Shown here: positions 19,295 to 29,882 of the stretch, piece by piece
Layout: every line of letters begins with the position of its first letter
Numbering within the stretch: position 1 is the stretch's first letter
Assembly (NCBI RefSeq): GCF_029478665.1
Contig: NZ_JARPQB010000019.1
Location: forward strand, 1 to 64,000
Direction: 5' to 3'
Source: Pseudomonas entomophila
Lineage (GTDB): Bacteria > Pseudomonadota > Gammaproteobacteria > Pseudomonadales > Pseudomonadaceae
DNA length: 64,000 nt
The notes under the pieces: generated by a model
Seen by the model: the letters and a program-made list of their open reading frames with translations, nothing else
The model's database searches: none
Told to the model about the DNA's origin: nothing
Made by a program: the position numbers and the translations under genes

Positions 19295-19316
19295 ATTTAT
19301 ACAGCCTGCACAGCCC

Positions 19317-20204
19317 ATGAACGACTCCCGCTACATCGGCCGCTTCGCCCCCACCCCCAGCGGCTTCCTGCACTTCGGCTCGCTGGTCGCAGCCCTCGCC
19401 TCCTGGCTCGACGCCCGCGCCGTGAACGGCCGCTGGTTGCTGCGCATGGAAGACACCGATCCGCCCCGGGAAATGCCCGGCGCCCGTGACGCCATCCTGC
19501 AGACGCTTGAGCGCTACGGCCTGGAATGGGACGGCGAGGTGGTGTTCCAAAGCCAGCGCCACGAAGCCTATGCCGCCGTCGTCGACCGCCTGTTCAACAT
19601 GGGCCTGGCCTACGCCTGCACGTGTTCGCGCAAGCAACTGGAAGGTTATGACGGCGTATACCCGGGGTTTTGCCGCAATGCCGGGCATGCCCGCGAAGGT
19701 GCGGCGATCCGCCTGCGGGTGCCGGAGCTGATCTATCGGTTCAGCGACCGGGTCCAGGGCGGGTTCGAGCAACACCTGGGACGTGAGGTAGGCGATTTCG
19801 TCATCCAGCGCCGCGACGGGCTGTACGCATATCAGCTGGCGGTGGTACTGGACGATGCCTGGCAGGGCGTCACCGACATCGTGCGTGGCGCCGACCTGCT
19901 GGACAACACGCCGCGCCAGCTGTACCTGCAGGAGTTGCTGGGTTTCTCGCAACCGCGTTACCTGCATATCCCGCTGATCGTCCAGCCCGACGGGCACAAG
20001 CTGGGCAAGTCGTACCGTTCGCCACCGCTGGAGGCGGACCAGGCGACACCGTTGTTGTTGCGGGCCCTGCGCGCGCTTGGGCAGCAGACGGATCCGGCGC
20101 TGGAGAGCGCCAGCCCGGCCGAGGTGTTGGCGGTGGCGAGAAAACAGTGGCAGCCAGAGCAAATCGCTCGACAGGTGACGGTGCCCGAAGCGGATTTGCA
20201 CTGA
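19317..20204 (+). CDS. gluQ: Glutamyl-Q tRNA(Asp) synthetase
   Basis: Attaches glutamate to the queuosine base at position 34 of tRNA(Asp). It has 295 residues: a GluRS catalytic core without the anticodon-binding domain. The HIGH-like motif is in APTPSGFLHFGSL, the KMSKS-like motif is GHKLGKS. The zinc site CTC...Y...C (about residues 99-120) is present. The start at 19317 gives the family N-terminus MNDSRYIGRFAPTPSG. It lies after dksA, as in most gamma-proteobacteria. Confidence 0.95.
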   Translation: MNDSRYIGRFAPTPSGFLHFGSLVAALASWLDARAVNGRWLLRMEDTDPPREMPGARDAILQTLERYGLEWDGEVVFQSQRHEAYAAVVDRLFNMGLAYACTCSRKQLEGYDGVYPGFCRNAGHAREGAAIRLRVPELIYRFSDRVQGGFEQHLGREVGDFVIQRRDGLYAYQLAVVLDDAWQGVTDIVRGADLLDNTPRQLYLQELLGFSQPRYLHIPLIVQPDGHKLGKSYRSPPLEADQATPLLLRALRALGQQTDPALESASPAEVLAVARKQWQPEQIARQVTVPEADLH

Positions 20205-20218
20205 AGCTGTGATCTCTC

Positions 20219-20291
20219 GTAGGAGCCAGCCTTGCTGGCGAACCACCGCGACGCCGTAGTGCCTGGTTCGCCAGCAAGGCTGGCTCCTACA
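20219..20291. repeat. REP pair, type 1
   Basis: GTAGGAGCCAGCCTTGCTGGCGA and its inverted copy, separated by about 25 bases, directly after gluQ. The 150 bases between this element and cbrX hold no gene. Confidence 0.9.
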
Positions 20292-20449
20292 CGTGGCATG
20301 CCCATAGGCATGTAGCTGAATCGCTAATTTTTCAAAAGCCCAATAAATTCAAATCCTTGGCGAATGCCCTGGAATCCGGCTAGCATCGCCCCAGCCATTT
20401 GCGCCAATAATAAGTCCAAGCCCGCAGCGCCCAACCCATCGAGGCCAGC

Positions 20450-20626
20450 ATGTACATCTATCGTTTGGTCCTGCTTCTGGTCGTGGGGATCTACCTGTTC
20501 TCCCCGGCCATCATGGACTGGTGGATCGAACCGACCGGTGCCTGGTACCGCCCCTACCTGCTCTGGCTGATCCTGATCGTCGTCACCTTCATCCTGCAGA
20601 GCCAACGAGATGCCGATGAGCTTTAG
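20450..20626 (+). CDS. cbrX: CbrX, small membrane protein translationally coupled to CbrA
   Basis: 58 residues (MYIYRLVLLLVVGIYLFSP...RDADEL), with two hydrophobic spans at about 3-20 and 34-52 separated by a Trp-rich loop. The frame overlaps the start of cbrA by 17 bases, which fits reported translational coupling of a small ORF, cbrX, to cbrA in P. putida. GAGG lies five bases before the ATG. No biochemical function is known. The protein falls below usual annotation size limits and is easily missed. Confidence 0.8.
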   Translation: MYIYRLVLLLVVGIYLFSPAIMDWWIEPTGAWYRPYLLWLILIVVTFILQSQRDADEL

Positions 20627-23585
20627 CCTGACCCAGATGATCCTGATCAGCGCCGCCTACCTGCTGGTGCTGTTCGGCGTGGCCTGGATCAGCGAACGTG
20701 GGCTGATCCCACGGGCGGTCATCCGCCACCCCCTGACCTACACCCTGTCGCTGGGTGTCTATGCCAGCGCCTGGGCCTTCTATGGCTCGGTCGGCCTGGC
20801 CTACCAGTACGGCTATGGGTTCCTCGCCTGCTACCTGGGGGTCTCCGGGGCCTTCCTGCTGGCGCCGGTGCTGCTCTACCCCATTCTCAAGATCACCCGC
20901 ACCTACCAGCTGTCTTCGCTGGCCGACCTGCTGGCGTTTCGCTTTCGCAGCACCTGGGCCGGTGCGCTGACCACGGTGATCATGTTGATCGGCGTGCTGC
21001 CGTTGCTGGCGTTGCAGATCCAGGCGGTGGCCGACTCGATCAGCATCCTCACCGGCGAACCGGTCAAGGCACGGGTGGCATTCGCCTTCTGCGTGCTGAT
21101 CATCCTGTTCACCATCTTCTTCGGCTCGCGCCACATCGCCACCCGCGAGAAACACGAAGGCCTGGTGTTCGCCATCGCCTTCGAGTCGGTGATCAAGCTG
21201 GTCGCACTGGGCGGTATCGGTCTATACGCCCTGTATGGCGTGTTCGGCGGCCCCCACGGGCTGGAAGTCTGGCTGCTGCAGAACCAGACCGCCCTCGCCG
21301 CCCTGCACACACCGCTGCAGGAGGGCCCATGGCGCACCCTGCTGCTAGTGTTCTTCGCCTCGGCGATCGTCATGCCGCACATGTACCACATGGCCTTCAC
21401 CGAGAACTTGAGCCCGCGCTCGCTGGTCAGCGCCAGCTGGGGCCTGCCGCTGTTCCTGCTGCTGATGAGCCTGGCCGTGCCGCTGGTGCTGTGGGCCGGC
21501 CTGCGCCTGGGCGCCAGCACCAACCCCGAGTACTTCACCCTGGGCCTGGGGATTGCCGCCAACAACGAGGCGCTGGCCCTGCTGGCCTACGTCGGCGGGC
21601 TGTCGGCGGCCAGCGGGCTGATCATCGTCACCACCCTGGCGCTGTCGGGCATGGCGCTGAACCACCTGGTGCTGCCGCTGTACCAGCCGCCAGCCGAAGG
21701 CAACATCTACCGCTGGCTGAAATGGACCCGCCGGGCGCTGATCGTTGCCATCATCACCGCCGGCTTCGTCTTCTACCTCACCCAGAACAACCACCAGAGC
21801 CTGGCCAACCTGGGCATCGTCGCCTTCGTCGCCACCCTGCAATTCCTGCCTGGGGTGCTCTCGGTGCTGTACTGGCCGACCGCCAACCGCCGCGGTTTCA
21901 TCGCCGGCCTGGTGGCGGGCACGCTGGTGTGGATGGTGACCATGCTGCTGCCGCTGCTGGGCAACCTGCAGGGCTTCTACATCCCACTGCTGGACATGAT
22001 CTACGTGCTGGACGACACCAGCTGGCACATGGCGGCCATCGCCTCGCTGGCGGCCAACGTCCTGCTGTTCACGCTGATCTCGCTGTTCACCAACGCCAGC
22101 AGCGAGGAAGTCAGCGCCGCCGAGGCCTGCGCGGTGGACAACGTGCGCCGCCCGCAGCGCCGGGAACTGCACGCCGCCTCGCCCCAGGAATTCGCCACGC
22201 AACTGGCCAAGCCGCTGGGGGCAAAGGCTGCGCAGAAGGAAGTGGAGCAGGCCCTGCGCGACCTCTACCTGCCGTTCGACGAGCGCCGCCCCTATGCCCT
22301 GCGGCGCCTGCGCGACCGCATCGAGGCCAACCTCTCGGGGTTGATGGGCCCGAGCGTGGCCCAGGACATGGTCGAGACTTTCCTGCCGTACAAGTCGGGT
22401 AATGAGAACTACGTCACCGAGGACATCCACTTCATCGAGAGCCGCCTCGAGGACTACCACTCGCGCCTGACCGGCCTTGCCGCCGAGCTCGACGCCTTGC
22501 GCCGCTACCACCGCCAGACCCTCCAGGAACTGCCCATGGGCGTGTGCTCGCTGGCCAAGGACCAGGAGATCCTGATGTGGAACAAGGCGATGGAAGAACT
22601 CACCGGCATCGCCGCCAAGCATGTGGTCGGCTCGCGCCTGGTGACCATTGATGAGCCCTGGCGCGGCCTGCTGCAAGGCTTCATCAACGTGCCTGACGAA
22701 CACCTGCACAAGCAGCGCCTGGCCCTCGATGGCCAGCCGCGCTGGCTCAACCTGCACAAGGCAGCCATCGACGAGCCGCTGGCCCCAGGCAACAGTGGCC
22801 TGGTGCTGCTGGTCGAGGATCTGACCGAGACGCAAGCGCTGGAAGAGAAGCTGGTGCACTCCGAACGCCTGGCCAGCATCGGCCGCCTGGCCGCCGGCGT
22901 GGCCCACGAGATCGGCAACCCGATCACCGGCATCGCCTGCCTGGCACAGAACCTGCGCGAAGAGCGCGAGGGCGATGGCGAGATCATCGAGCTGTCCAGC
23001 CAAATCCTCGAGCAGACCAAGCGCGTGTCGCGCATCGTCCAGTCGCTGATGAGCTTCGCCCATGCCGGCGGTAGCCAGCAGAACAGCGAGGAGCCGGTGT
23101 GCCTGGCCGAAGTGGCGCAGGATGCCATTGGTCTGCTGGCGTTGAACCGGCGCAACTTCGAAGTACAGTTCTTCAACCTCTGCGACCCGGAGCACTGGGT
23201 CGAGGGCGACCCGCAGCGCCTGGCCCAGGTGCTGATCAACCTGCTCTCCAACGCCCGCGACGCCTCGCCCCCCGGCAGCGCCGTGCGGGTGCGCAGCGAA
23301 GTCAGCGAGCACACCGTCGACCTGGTGGTCGAGGACGAGGGCAGCGGCATCCCCAAAAGCATCATGGATCGGCTGTTCGAACCCTTCTTCACCACCAAGG
23401 ACCCGGGCGAGGGAACCGGACTGGGGCTTGCTCTGGTCTATTCCATCGTGGAAGAGCATTATGGGCAAATCACCATCGACAGCCCGGCCGACATCGAGCG
23501 CCAACGTGGTACCCGGATCCGCGTGACCCTGCCCCGGCATGTCGTAGCGACGTCCCCTGAAATTCGAGACCGTCGAGAGAATTGA
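20610..23585 (+). CDS. cbrA: CbrA, hybrid transporter-sensor histidine kinase
   Basis: 991 residues. The N-terminal ~500 residues form a sodium/solute symporter (SLC5) domain with about 13 helices. A linker (STAC-like) and a PAS domain ([20 protein letters not shown]) follow. The kinase has His766 in GVAHEIGNP, the N-box [12 protein letters not shown] and the G-boxes DEGSGIP and [11 protein letters not shown]. CbrA with CbrB controls the carbon/nitrogen balance, histidine and amino acid use, and through CrcZ catabolite repression. An ATG six bases further in (20616) is an alternative start. It is overlapped by cbrX and followed by cbrB after four bases. Confidence 0.97.
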   Translation: MPMSFSLTQMILISAAYLLVLFGVAWISERGLIPRAVIRHPLTYTLSLGVYASAWAFYGSVGLAYQYGYGFLACYLGVSGAFLLAPVLLYPILKITRTYQLSSLADLLAFRFRSTWAGALTTVIMLIGVLPLLALQIQAVADSISILTGEPVKARVAFAFCVLIILFTIFFGSRHIATREKHEGLVFAIAFESVIKLVALGGIGLYALYGVFGGPHGLEVWLLQNQTALAALHTPLQEGPWRTLLLVFFASAIVMPHMYHMAFTENLSPRSLVSASWGLPLFLLLMSLAVPLVLWAGLRLGASTNPEYFTLGLGIAANNEALALLAYVGGLSAASGLIIVTTLALSGMALNHLVLPLYQPPAEGNIYRWLKWTRRALIVAIITAGFVFYLTQNNHQSLANLGIVAFVATLQFLPGVLSVLYWPTANRRGFIAGLVAGTLVWMVTMLLPLLGNLQGFYIPLLDMIYVLDDTSWHMAAIASLAANVLLFTLISLFTNASSEEVSAAEACAVDNVRRPQRRELHAASPQEFATQLAKPLGAKAAQKEVEQALRDLYLPFDERRPYALRRLRDRIEANLSGLMGPSVAQDMVETFLPYKSGNENYVTEDIHFIESRLEDYHSRLTGLAAELDALRRYHRQTLQELPMGVCSLAKDQEILMWNKAMEELTGIAAKHVVGSRLVTIDEPWRGLLQGFINVPDEHLHKQRLALDGQPRWLNLHKAAIDEPLAPGNSGLVLLVEDLTETQALEEKLVHSERLASIGRLAAGVAHEIGNPITGIACLAQNLREEREGDGEIIELSSQILEQTKRVSRIVQSLMSFAHAGGSQQNSEEPVCLAEVAQDAIGLLALNRRNFEVQFFNLCDPEHWVEGDPQRLAQVLINLLSNARDASPPGSAVRVRSEVSEHTVDLVVEDEGSGIPKSIMDRLFEPFFTTKDPGEGTGLGLALVYSIVEEHYGQITIDSPADIERQRGTRIRVTLPRHVVATSPEIRDRREN

Positions 23586-23589
23586 ATCA

Positions 23590-25029
<1,440 letters not shown>

Positions 25030-25048
25030 GCCCTGCCGACCTTGTCCT

Positions 25049-25200
25049 GTGGGAGCCACTGTCTTGCGCTGACAGCACTGGCCCTTTCGCCGGCAAAGCC
25101 GGCTCCTACAGGTTTGGCACCGATCTTGGGATTGGTGCGATCCAACAGCCCCCGTCCCCTGTAGGAGCCAGCCTTGCTGGCGATGCCCGGCAAAGCCGGG
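25049..25200. repeat. Cluster of REP-like palindromes after cbrB
   Basis: Contains a divergent copy near 25049, CGCCGGCAAAGCCGGCTCCTACAG near 25089, a type 1 copy GTAGGAGCCAGCCTTGCTGGCGA at about 25161 and GCCCGGCAAAGCCGGGC at 25186-25202. It separates cbrB from the crcZ control region and may also end the cbrB transcript. Confidence 0.8.
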
Positions 25201-25246
25201 CCTGGGGCACCATACCTTCGGTAACACATCAGTTCCCGCAAAAATC

Positions 25247-25272
25247 TGTTACCCACGCCCGATGGCGTAACA
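25247..25272 (+). promoter_or_regulatory. CbrB binding site upstream of crcZ
   Basis: TGTTAC-N14-GTAACA, an exact inverted pair, centred about 135 bases before the predicted crcZ start. Extra half-sites GTAACA (25221-25226) and GTAACG (25289-25294) flank it. This matches the inverted-repeat-plus-half-site pattern described for CbrB at crcZ promoters. Confidence 0.88.
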
Positions 25273-25369
25273 GCTTCCGAGGCATACGGTAACGAATTTT
25301 CTACATTTGCCCGCCACCGCACGCCGCTCGATCCGCCAAAACCCCCGGTTTCATTGGGTTTTCAAAAGT

Positions 25370-25385
25370 TGGCACGGCACCTGCT
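25370..25385 (+). promoter_or_regulatory. Sigma-54 promoter of crcZ
   Basis: TGGCACGGCACCTGCT fits the -24/-12 consensus TGGCACG-N4-TTGCW, with one change in the -12 element. Transcription would start near 25396. Confidence 0.9.
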
Positions 25386-25395
25386 ATATCTTTCG

Positions 25396-25770
25396 TACAA
25401 GAACAATAACAAGCACTGCAACTCAGAATAAGAACAAGACGAAACGGCTCACGCACAATAAGAACAAGACGGCGGAGGCGCAGCTAACTGATTCTTTTGG
25501 AGAGGAGTTGTGTTTGGGGCTTGCCCCACGATCAGGCAGAGAACAACAAAAACTGCACTCAAAAGCAGCACCTGAACTGATTGGATCGAAAGATCAGCAT
25601 CATCTCGGCGACCAAAGCAATCCGTTTGCTCTTCACCCCCAGTTTTGGGGGTCGTTCACAAGCTTCGAGATTTGTGAACAGGGCACTCAACAAAAACAAG
25701 AAGCCCAGCAGAAAAATAATAAGAGCACACAACGACTTGGTGGGGAGCTTCGGCTCCCCATGTCGTTTCT
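25396..25770 (+). ncRNA. crcZ: CrcZ small RNA, antagonist of the Hfq/Crc translational repressor
   Basis: About 375 nt between the sigma-54 promoter and a terminator-like hairpin (ACGAC...TGGGGAGC-TTCG-GCTCCCCA...GTCGT, 25733-25766). It contains at least five A-rich Hfq/Crc-binding stretches: 25397-25413, 25425-25440, 25454-25470, 25539-25555, and 25689-25701 with 25711-25725. CrcZ sequesters Hfq with Crc and so relieves carbon catabolite repression. Position between cbrB and pcnB, promoter type, length and the AAnAAnAA motifs all agree. The hairpin lacks a long T-run, so the 3' end is approximate. Short open frames inside are not coding. Confidence 0.93.
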
Positions 25771-25893
25771 CCCCCTCCCGCATCACCGTCCACACAGCGC
25801 CTACACCATTCCCCCAGTAAATGCTAGAATCCCCGGCCATCATGCGGCCATTCTCCTATCCTTGGCCGAACATTCCTTCAAACAGTGCATCCC

Positions 25894-27288
25894 ATGCTGA
25901 AGAAGCTGTTCCAGTCGTTCCGCCCGCCCGTCCGTGGCCAGCACCACAGGCGCACCACGCCTGAAGTGATCAACAAGAGCCAGCACTCGCTGCAGCGCAG
26001 CCAGTTCAGCCGCCATGCCGTGGGCATCGTCGAGCGCCTGCAGGCGGCCGGCTACCAGGCCTATCTCGTCGGTGGCTGTGTACGCGACCTGCTGCTGGGC
26101 ATCACGCCCAAGGACTTCGACGTCGCCACCAGCGCCACCCCTGAACAGGTGCGCGCCGAGTTCCGCAACGCCCGTATCATTGGCCGGCGCTTCAAGCTGG
26201 TCCACGTGCATTTCGGCCGCGAAATCATCGAAGTCGCCACCTTCCGCGCCCCTCACTCGGATGAAGACCAGGCCGACAGCCACCGCTCGTCGCACAACGC
26301 CAGTGGTCGCATCCTGCGTGACAACGTGTACGGCACCCTGGAAGAAGACGCGCAACGCCGCGACTTCACCATCAACGCCCTGTACTACGACCCGGTCAGC
26401 GAACGCGTCCTCGACTACGCCAACGGCGTGCACGATATCCGCAACCGCCTGCTGCGGTTGATCGGCGACCCCACCCATCGTTACCAGGAAGACCCGGTAC
26501 GCATGCTGCGTGCCGTGCGCTTCGCCGCCAAGCTGGACTTCGGTATCGAGAAACACACCGTGGCGCCGATTCGCAAGCTGGCACCGATGCTGCGCGATAT
26601 CCCGCCGGCCCGCCTGTTCGAGGAAAGCCTCAAGCTGTTCCTCAACGGCCAGGGTGCGATGACCTTCGAGATGCTGGTCGACCTGGAGCTGTTCGAGCCC
26701 CTGTTCCCGGCCAGCAGCCACGCGCTGGAAGAACGCCCGACGTACACCCACACCCTGATCAGCCAGGCGCTGATGAACACCGACCTGCGCGTCAAGCAGG
26801 GCAAGCCGGTAACACCGGCGTTCCTGTTCGCCGCCCTGCTCTGGCCAGCCCTGCCGGGCCGCGCGCTGTACCTGCAGAGCCAGGGCGTGCCGCCGATCCC
26901 GGCCATGAACGGTGCGGCCCACGACCTGATTGCCGAGCAGTGCCAGCGCATCGCGATCCCGAAACGCTTCACCCTGCCGATCCGCGAGATCTGGGACATG
27001 CAGGAGCGCCTGCCACGGCGCAGCGGCAAGCGCGCCGACATGATGCTGGACAACCCGCGCTTCCGCGCCGGCTACGACTTCCTGCTGCTGCGTGAAAGCG
27101 CGGGCGAGGAAACCGACGGTCTGGGCCAGTGGTGGACCGATTACCAGGACGCCAACGACAGTCAGCGCCGCGACATGATCCGCGAGCTGGGCAACCGCGA
27201 CGACGGCGCCAGCGCCGGTGCCGGCCCGCGCAAGCGCAAACGCAGCGGTTCGAAGCGCAAGCGCGACGACGAGCAGGCCTGGGACTGA
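25894..27288 (+). CDS. pcnB: Polynucleotide adenylyltransferase (poly(A) polymerase I)
   Basis: 464 residues from ATG 25894 (MLKKLFQSF). A GTG at 25885 in the same frame would add three residues. It adds poly(A) tails to RNA 3' ends and so marks them for decay. The nucleotidyltransferase signature is clear: LVGGCVRDLLLGITPKDFD (about 50-68), giving GG, RD and DxD. RRDFTINALYYD and the RNA-binding helical domain follow. The C-terminus is a long Lys/Arg-rich tail, as in other PcnB. It begins about 125 bases after the crcZ hairpin and is followed by folK. Confidence 0.95.
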   Translation: MLKKLFQSFRPPVRGQHHRRTTPEVINKSQHSLQRSQFSRHAVGIVERLQAAGYQAYLVGGCVRDLLLGITPKDFDVATSATPEQVRAEFRNARIIGRRFKLVHVHFGREIIEVATFRAPHSDEDQADSHRSSHNASGRILRDNVYGTLEEDAQRRDFTINALYYDPVSERVLDYANGVHDIRNRLLRLIGDPTHRYQEDPVRMLRAVRFAAKLDFGIEKHTVAPIRKLAPMLRDIPPARLFEESLKLFLNGQGAMTFEMLVDLELFEPLFPASSHALEERPTYTHTLISQALMNTDLRVKQGKPVTPAFLFAALLWPALPGRALYLQSQGVPPIPAMNGAAHDLIAEQCQRIAIPKRFTLPIREIWDMQERLPRRSGKRADMMLDNPRFRAGYDFLLLRESAGEETDGLGQWWTDYQDANDSQRRDMIRELGNRDDGASAGAGPRKRKRSGSKRKRDDEQAWD

Positions 27289-27290
27289 GC

Positions 27291-27770
27291 ATGGCCACCC
27301 GTGCGTTCATCGGTTTGGGCAGCAACCTCGACCAGCCCACCGAGCAGTTGCGCAGCGCCTTCCAGGCACTGGACCTGATCGCCGACACCCGCCTGGCGGC
27401 GGCGTCGGCGCTCTATACCAGTGACTCGCTGCTGCCCGGCCAGCCACGCTACACCAATGCCGTGGCGGCCATTGATACAACGCTGGCACCGCTTGAACTG
27501 CTCGACGCCCTGCAGGCCATCGAGAACGACCAGGGCCGGGTGCGCAAGGAACGCTGGGGCCCACGCACCCTCGACCTCGACATGCTGCTGTTCGGCGACC
27601 AGGTCATCGATGTGCCGCGCCTGAAAGTGCCGCACTACCACATGCACGCACGCCCCTTCGTGCTCTACCCGCTCGCCGAGCTGGTACCCGCCGACTTCCG
27701 CCTCGCCGATGGCCGTCACCTGGAACACCTGCTCCAGGATTGCCCGTTCGTCGGCCTGGAACGCCTGTAA
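27291..27770 (+). CDS. folK: 2-amino-4-hydroxy-6-hydroxymethyldihydropteridine pyrophosphokinase
   Basis: 159 residues. Transfers pyrophosphate from ATP to the pterin alcohol in folate synthesis. The family signature RWGPRTLDLDMLLFGD (about 83-98) includes the two metal-binding Asp residues. The N-terminus FIGLGSNLDQP is diagnostic. The ATG lies two bases after the pcnB stop, so the two are co-transcribed. Confidence 0.97.
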   Translation: MATRAFIGLGSNLDQPTEQLRSAFQALDLIADTRLAAASALYTSDSLLPGQPRYTNAVAAIDTTLAPLELLDALQAIENDQGRVRKERWGPRTLDLDMLLFGDQVIDVPRLKVPHYHMHARPFVLYPLAELVPADFRLADGRHLEHLLQDCPFVGLERL

Positions 27771-27790
27771 TCCGGGCGTTCCAGACGGCG

Positions 27791-27830
27791 GTAACGCCAG
27801 TAACACCCACGGCGTAACAATGCGGTAACA
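27791..27830. promoter_or_regulatory. Array of four GTAAC direct repeats upstream of panB
   Basis: GTAAC(A/G) occurs at 27791, 27800, 27814 and 27825, all in the same direction, within the 250-base folK-panB gap. A possible -35 TTGACT (27838) follows. The repeat is identical to the half-site of the CbrB operator near crcZ, but no inverted pair and no sigma-54 promoter is visible. The function is unknown. Confidence 0.35.
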
Positions 27831-28020
27831 CGGGTCATTGACTTCCCCCACCTCGCTCACGACTATAGGCGTCCCGCGGCGCCACTATGCCGCAATCACC
27901 CATTTAGGCTCGGACGGACCTGCGCCCGAACATCACGACCGATGATGTGCCGCTCCGGAAGATGAATGCACGCGTTGTACGCAGTTGTTGTTCACAGCGC
28001 CTGAACGAGGATGCCCCTAC

Positions 28021-28821
28021 ATGCCTGAAGTAACCCTGACCACCCTGAACGGCCTCAAGGCCAAGGGTGAGAAAATCACCATGCTGACCTGCTACGACGC
28101 GACCTTCGCCAAGGCCGCGAGCGAAGCCGGCGTCGAAGTGCTGCTGGTAGGCGACTCCCTGGGCATGGTCCTGCAGGGCCATGACAGCACCCTGCCCGTC
28201 AGCAACGACGACATGGCCTACCACACCGCCAGCGTCAAGCGCGGCAACGATGGTGCGCTGATCCTCACTGACCTGCCCTTCATGGCCCATGCCACCCCTG
28301 AGCTGGCGTTCACCAATGCCGCCCAGCTGATGCGCGCCGGCGCCCACATGGTCAAGATCGAGGGCGCCGCCTGGCTGGCCGAAACTATTCGCCTGCTGGC
28401 CGAACGCGGCGTGCCGGTATGCGCGCACATGGGCCTGACCCCACAGACGGTCAACGTGCTCGGTGGCTACAAGGTCCAGGGCCGCCAGGAAGCCCAGGCG
28501 CGGCAGATGCGCGCCGATGCGATCGCCCTGGAGCAAGCCGGTGCCGCCATGCTGCTGCTCGAGTGCGTGCCCAGCGAATTGGCCGCCGAGATCACCCAGG
28601 CCGTCGGCATTCCGGTCATCGGCATCGGTGCCGGTAGCGCCACCGATGGCCAGGTGCTGGTGCTGCACGACATGCTGGGCCTGTCGCTCAGCGGCCGTGT
28701 ACCGAAGTTCGTGAAGAACTTCATGGCCGGCCAGCCGGACATCCAGAGCGCCCTGGCCGCCTACGTCCAAGCCGTGAAAGCGGTCAGCTTCCCCGCCAGC
28801 GAACATGGGTTCAGCGCATGA
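28021..28821 (+). CDS. panB: 3-methyl-2-oxobutanoate hydroxymethyltransferase
   Basis: 266 residues. First step of pantothenate synthesis: adds a hydroxymethyl group from methylene-tetrahydrofolate to ketoisovalerate, a valine precursor made by the ilv enzymes in this window. It is a TIM barrel with the family stretches [19 protein letters not shown] and [13 protein letters not shown] (metal and substrate site), and [15 protein letters not shown]. The start at 28021 matches the family N-terminus. Its end overlaps panC by four bases. Confidence 0.97.
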   Translation: MPEVTLTTLNGLKAKGEKITMLTCYDATFAKAASEAGVEVLLVGDSLGMVLQGHDSTLPVSNDDMAYHTASVKRGNDGALILTDLPFMAHATPELAFTNAAQLMRAGAHMVKIEGAAWLAETIRLLAERGVPVCAHMGLTPQTVNVLGGYKVQGRQEAQARQMRADAIALEQAGAAMLLLECVPSELAAEITQAVGIPVIGIGAGSATDGQVLVLHDMLGLSLSGRVPKFVKNFMAGQPDIQSALAAYVQAVKAVSFPASEHGFSA

Positions 28822-29681
28822 ATACCGTCAAGACCGTCCGTGAACTGCGTGCCGCCGTGGCCCGTGCCCGTGGCGAGGGCAAGCGCATTGCCTTCGTCCC
28901 GACCATGGGCAACCTGCACAGCGGCCACGCAGCGCTGGTGACCAAGGCCGCCCAGCGCGCCGACTTCGTGGTCGCCAGCATTTTCGTCAACCCGCTGCAG
29001 TTCGGCGCCGGCGAAGACCTGGACAAGTACCCGCGTACCCTCGCCGCCGACCAGGAAAAGCTGCTCCAGGCCGGTTGCCACCTGCTGTTCGCCCCCACGG
29101 TCGAAGAAATGTACCCCGACGGCATGGCGGTGCAGACCCGAGTGAGCGTGCCGCAATTGTCCGAAGGCCTGTGCGGCGCCAGCCGCCCCGGGCACTTCGA
29201 AGGCGTGGCGACGGTGGTCAGCAAGCTGTTCAACATGGTTCAGCCCGACCTGGCCGTGTTCGGCGAGAAGGACTTCCAGCAGTTGGCGGTGATCCGCGCC
29301 ATGGTGCGCGACCTGAACATGCCGATCCAGATCATCGGCGAGCCGACCGTGCGCGCCGAGGATGGCCTGGCGCTGTCGTCGCGCAATGGCTACCTGAGCC
29401 CTGAACAGCGCGCCGCCGCGCCGGCGCTGTACCGCACGCTGAGTGACATGGCCGAGGCCATTCGTCGTGGCCAGCGGGACTTTTCGGCGTTGATCGCCGA
29501 AGGGCAGGCGCAACTGGACGCTGCCGGTTTCCGCAAGGACTACCTGGAAGTGCGTCACGCCGTGACGCTGCGGCCGGCGCAGGTGGATGACCGTGATCTG
29601 GTAGTGATCGCAGCCGCTTACATGGGGGGCACGCGGTTGATCGACAATCTCTACCTGCATCTGGAAGAGCAGACCGCCTGA
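28818..29681 (+). CDS. panC: Pantothenate synthetase (pantoate--beta-alanine ligase)
   Basis: 287 residues. Condenses pantoate with beta-alanine through a pantoyl-adenylate. The HIGH-like motif is [13 protein letters not shown] (about 30-42) and the KMSKS-like loop is [14 protein letters not shown]. It is coupled to panB by an ATGA overlap. panD (aspartate decarboxylase) does not follow. The next gene is pgi. Confidence 0.97.
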   Translation: MNTVKTVRELRAAVARARGEGKRIAFVPTMGNLHSGHAALVTKAAQRADFVVASIFVNPLQFGAGEDLDKYPRTLAADQEKLLQAGCHLLFAPTVEEMYPDGMAVQTRVSVPQLSEGLCGASRPGHFEGVATVVSKLFNMVQPDLAVFGEKDFQQLAVIRAMVRDLNMPIQIIGEPTVRAEDGLALSSRNGYLSPEQRAAAPALYRTLSDMAEAIRRGQRDFSALIAEGQAQLDAAGFRKDYLEVRHAVTLRPAQVDDRDLVVIAAAYMGGTRLIDNLYLHLEEQTA

Positions 29682-29690
29682 TGGGCCCTG

Positions 29691-29736
29691 TTCGCCGGCA
29701 AGCCGGCTCCTACGAGGAGCGCGCTTGCCGGCGAAC
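29691..29736. repeat. REP-like palindrome between panC and pgi
   Basis: TTCGCCGGCAAGCCGGCTCCTACGA with an inverted, shortened partner CGCGCTTGCCGGCGAA. It belongs to the CGGCAAGCCGG subtype of the local REP elements. Confidence 0.75.
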
Positions 29737-29882
29737 CCACTGTAAACGCCTCGCAAAAAATTCATTGTTCCCCCACCCGCCCCCCATTCCCGCCAAACGG
29801 CCAATGCCTATAATGGGCGACTTGCAACTGGCAAAGGTTGCCGGTGTCGAACCCTGACAATGCATTAAGGAAATCATTCGCA

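Noticed and set aside
25049..25200. Clustered palindromes that could suggest a CRISPR array
   Set aside because: Copies are inverted, variable and few, with no regular spacers and no cas genes. They are REP elements.
25307..25900. 197-codon frame across the crcZ region
   Set aside because: It overlaps the sigma-54 promoter, the sRNA and the pcnB start. The sequence is low-complexity Lys/Asn/Gln from the A-rich CrcZ motifs.
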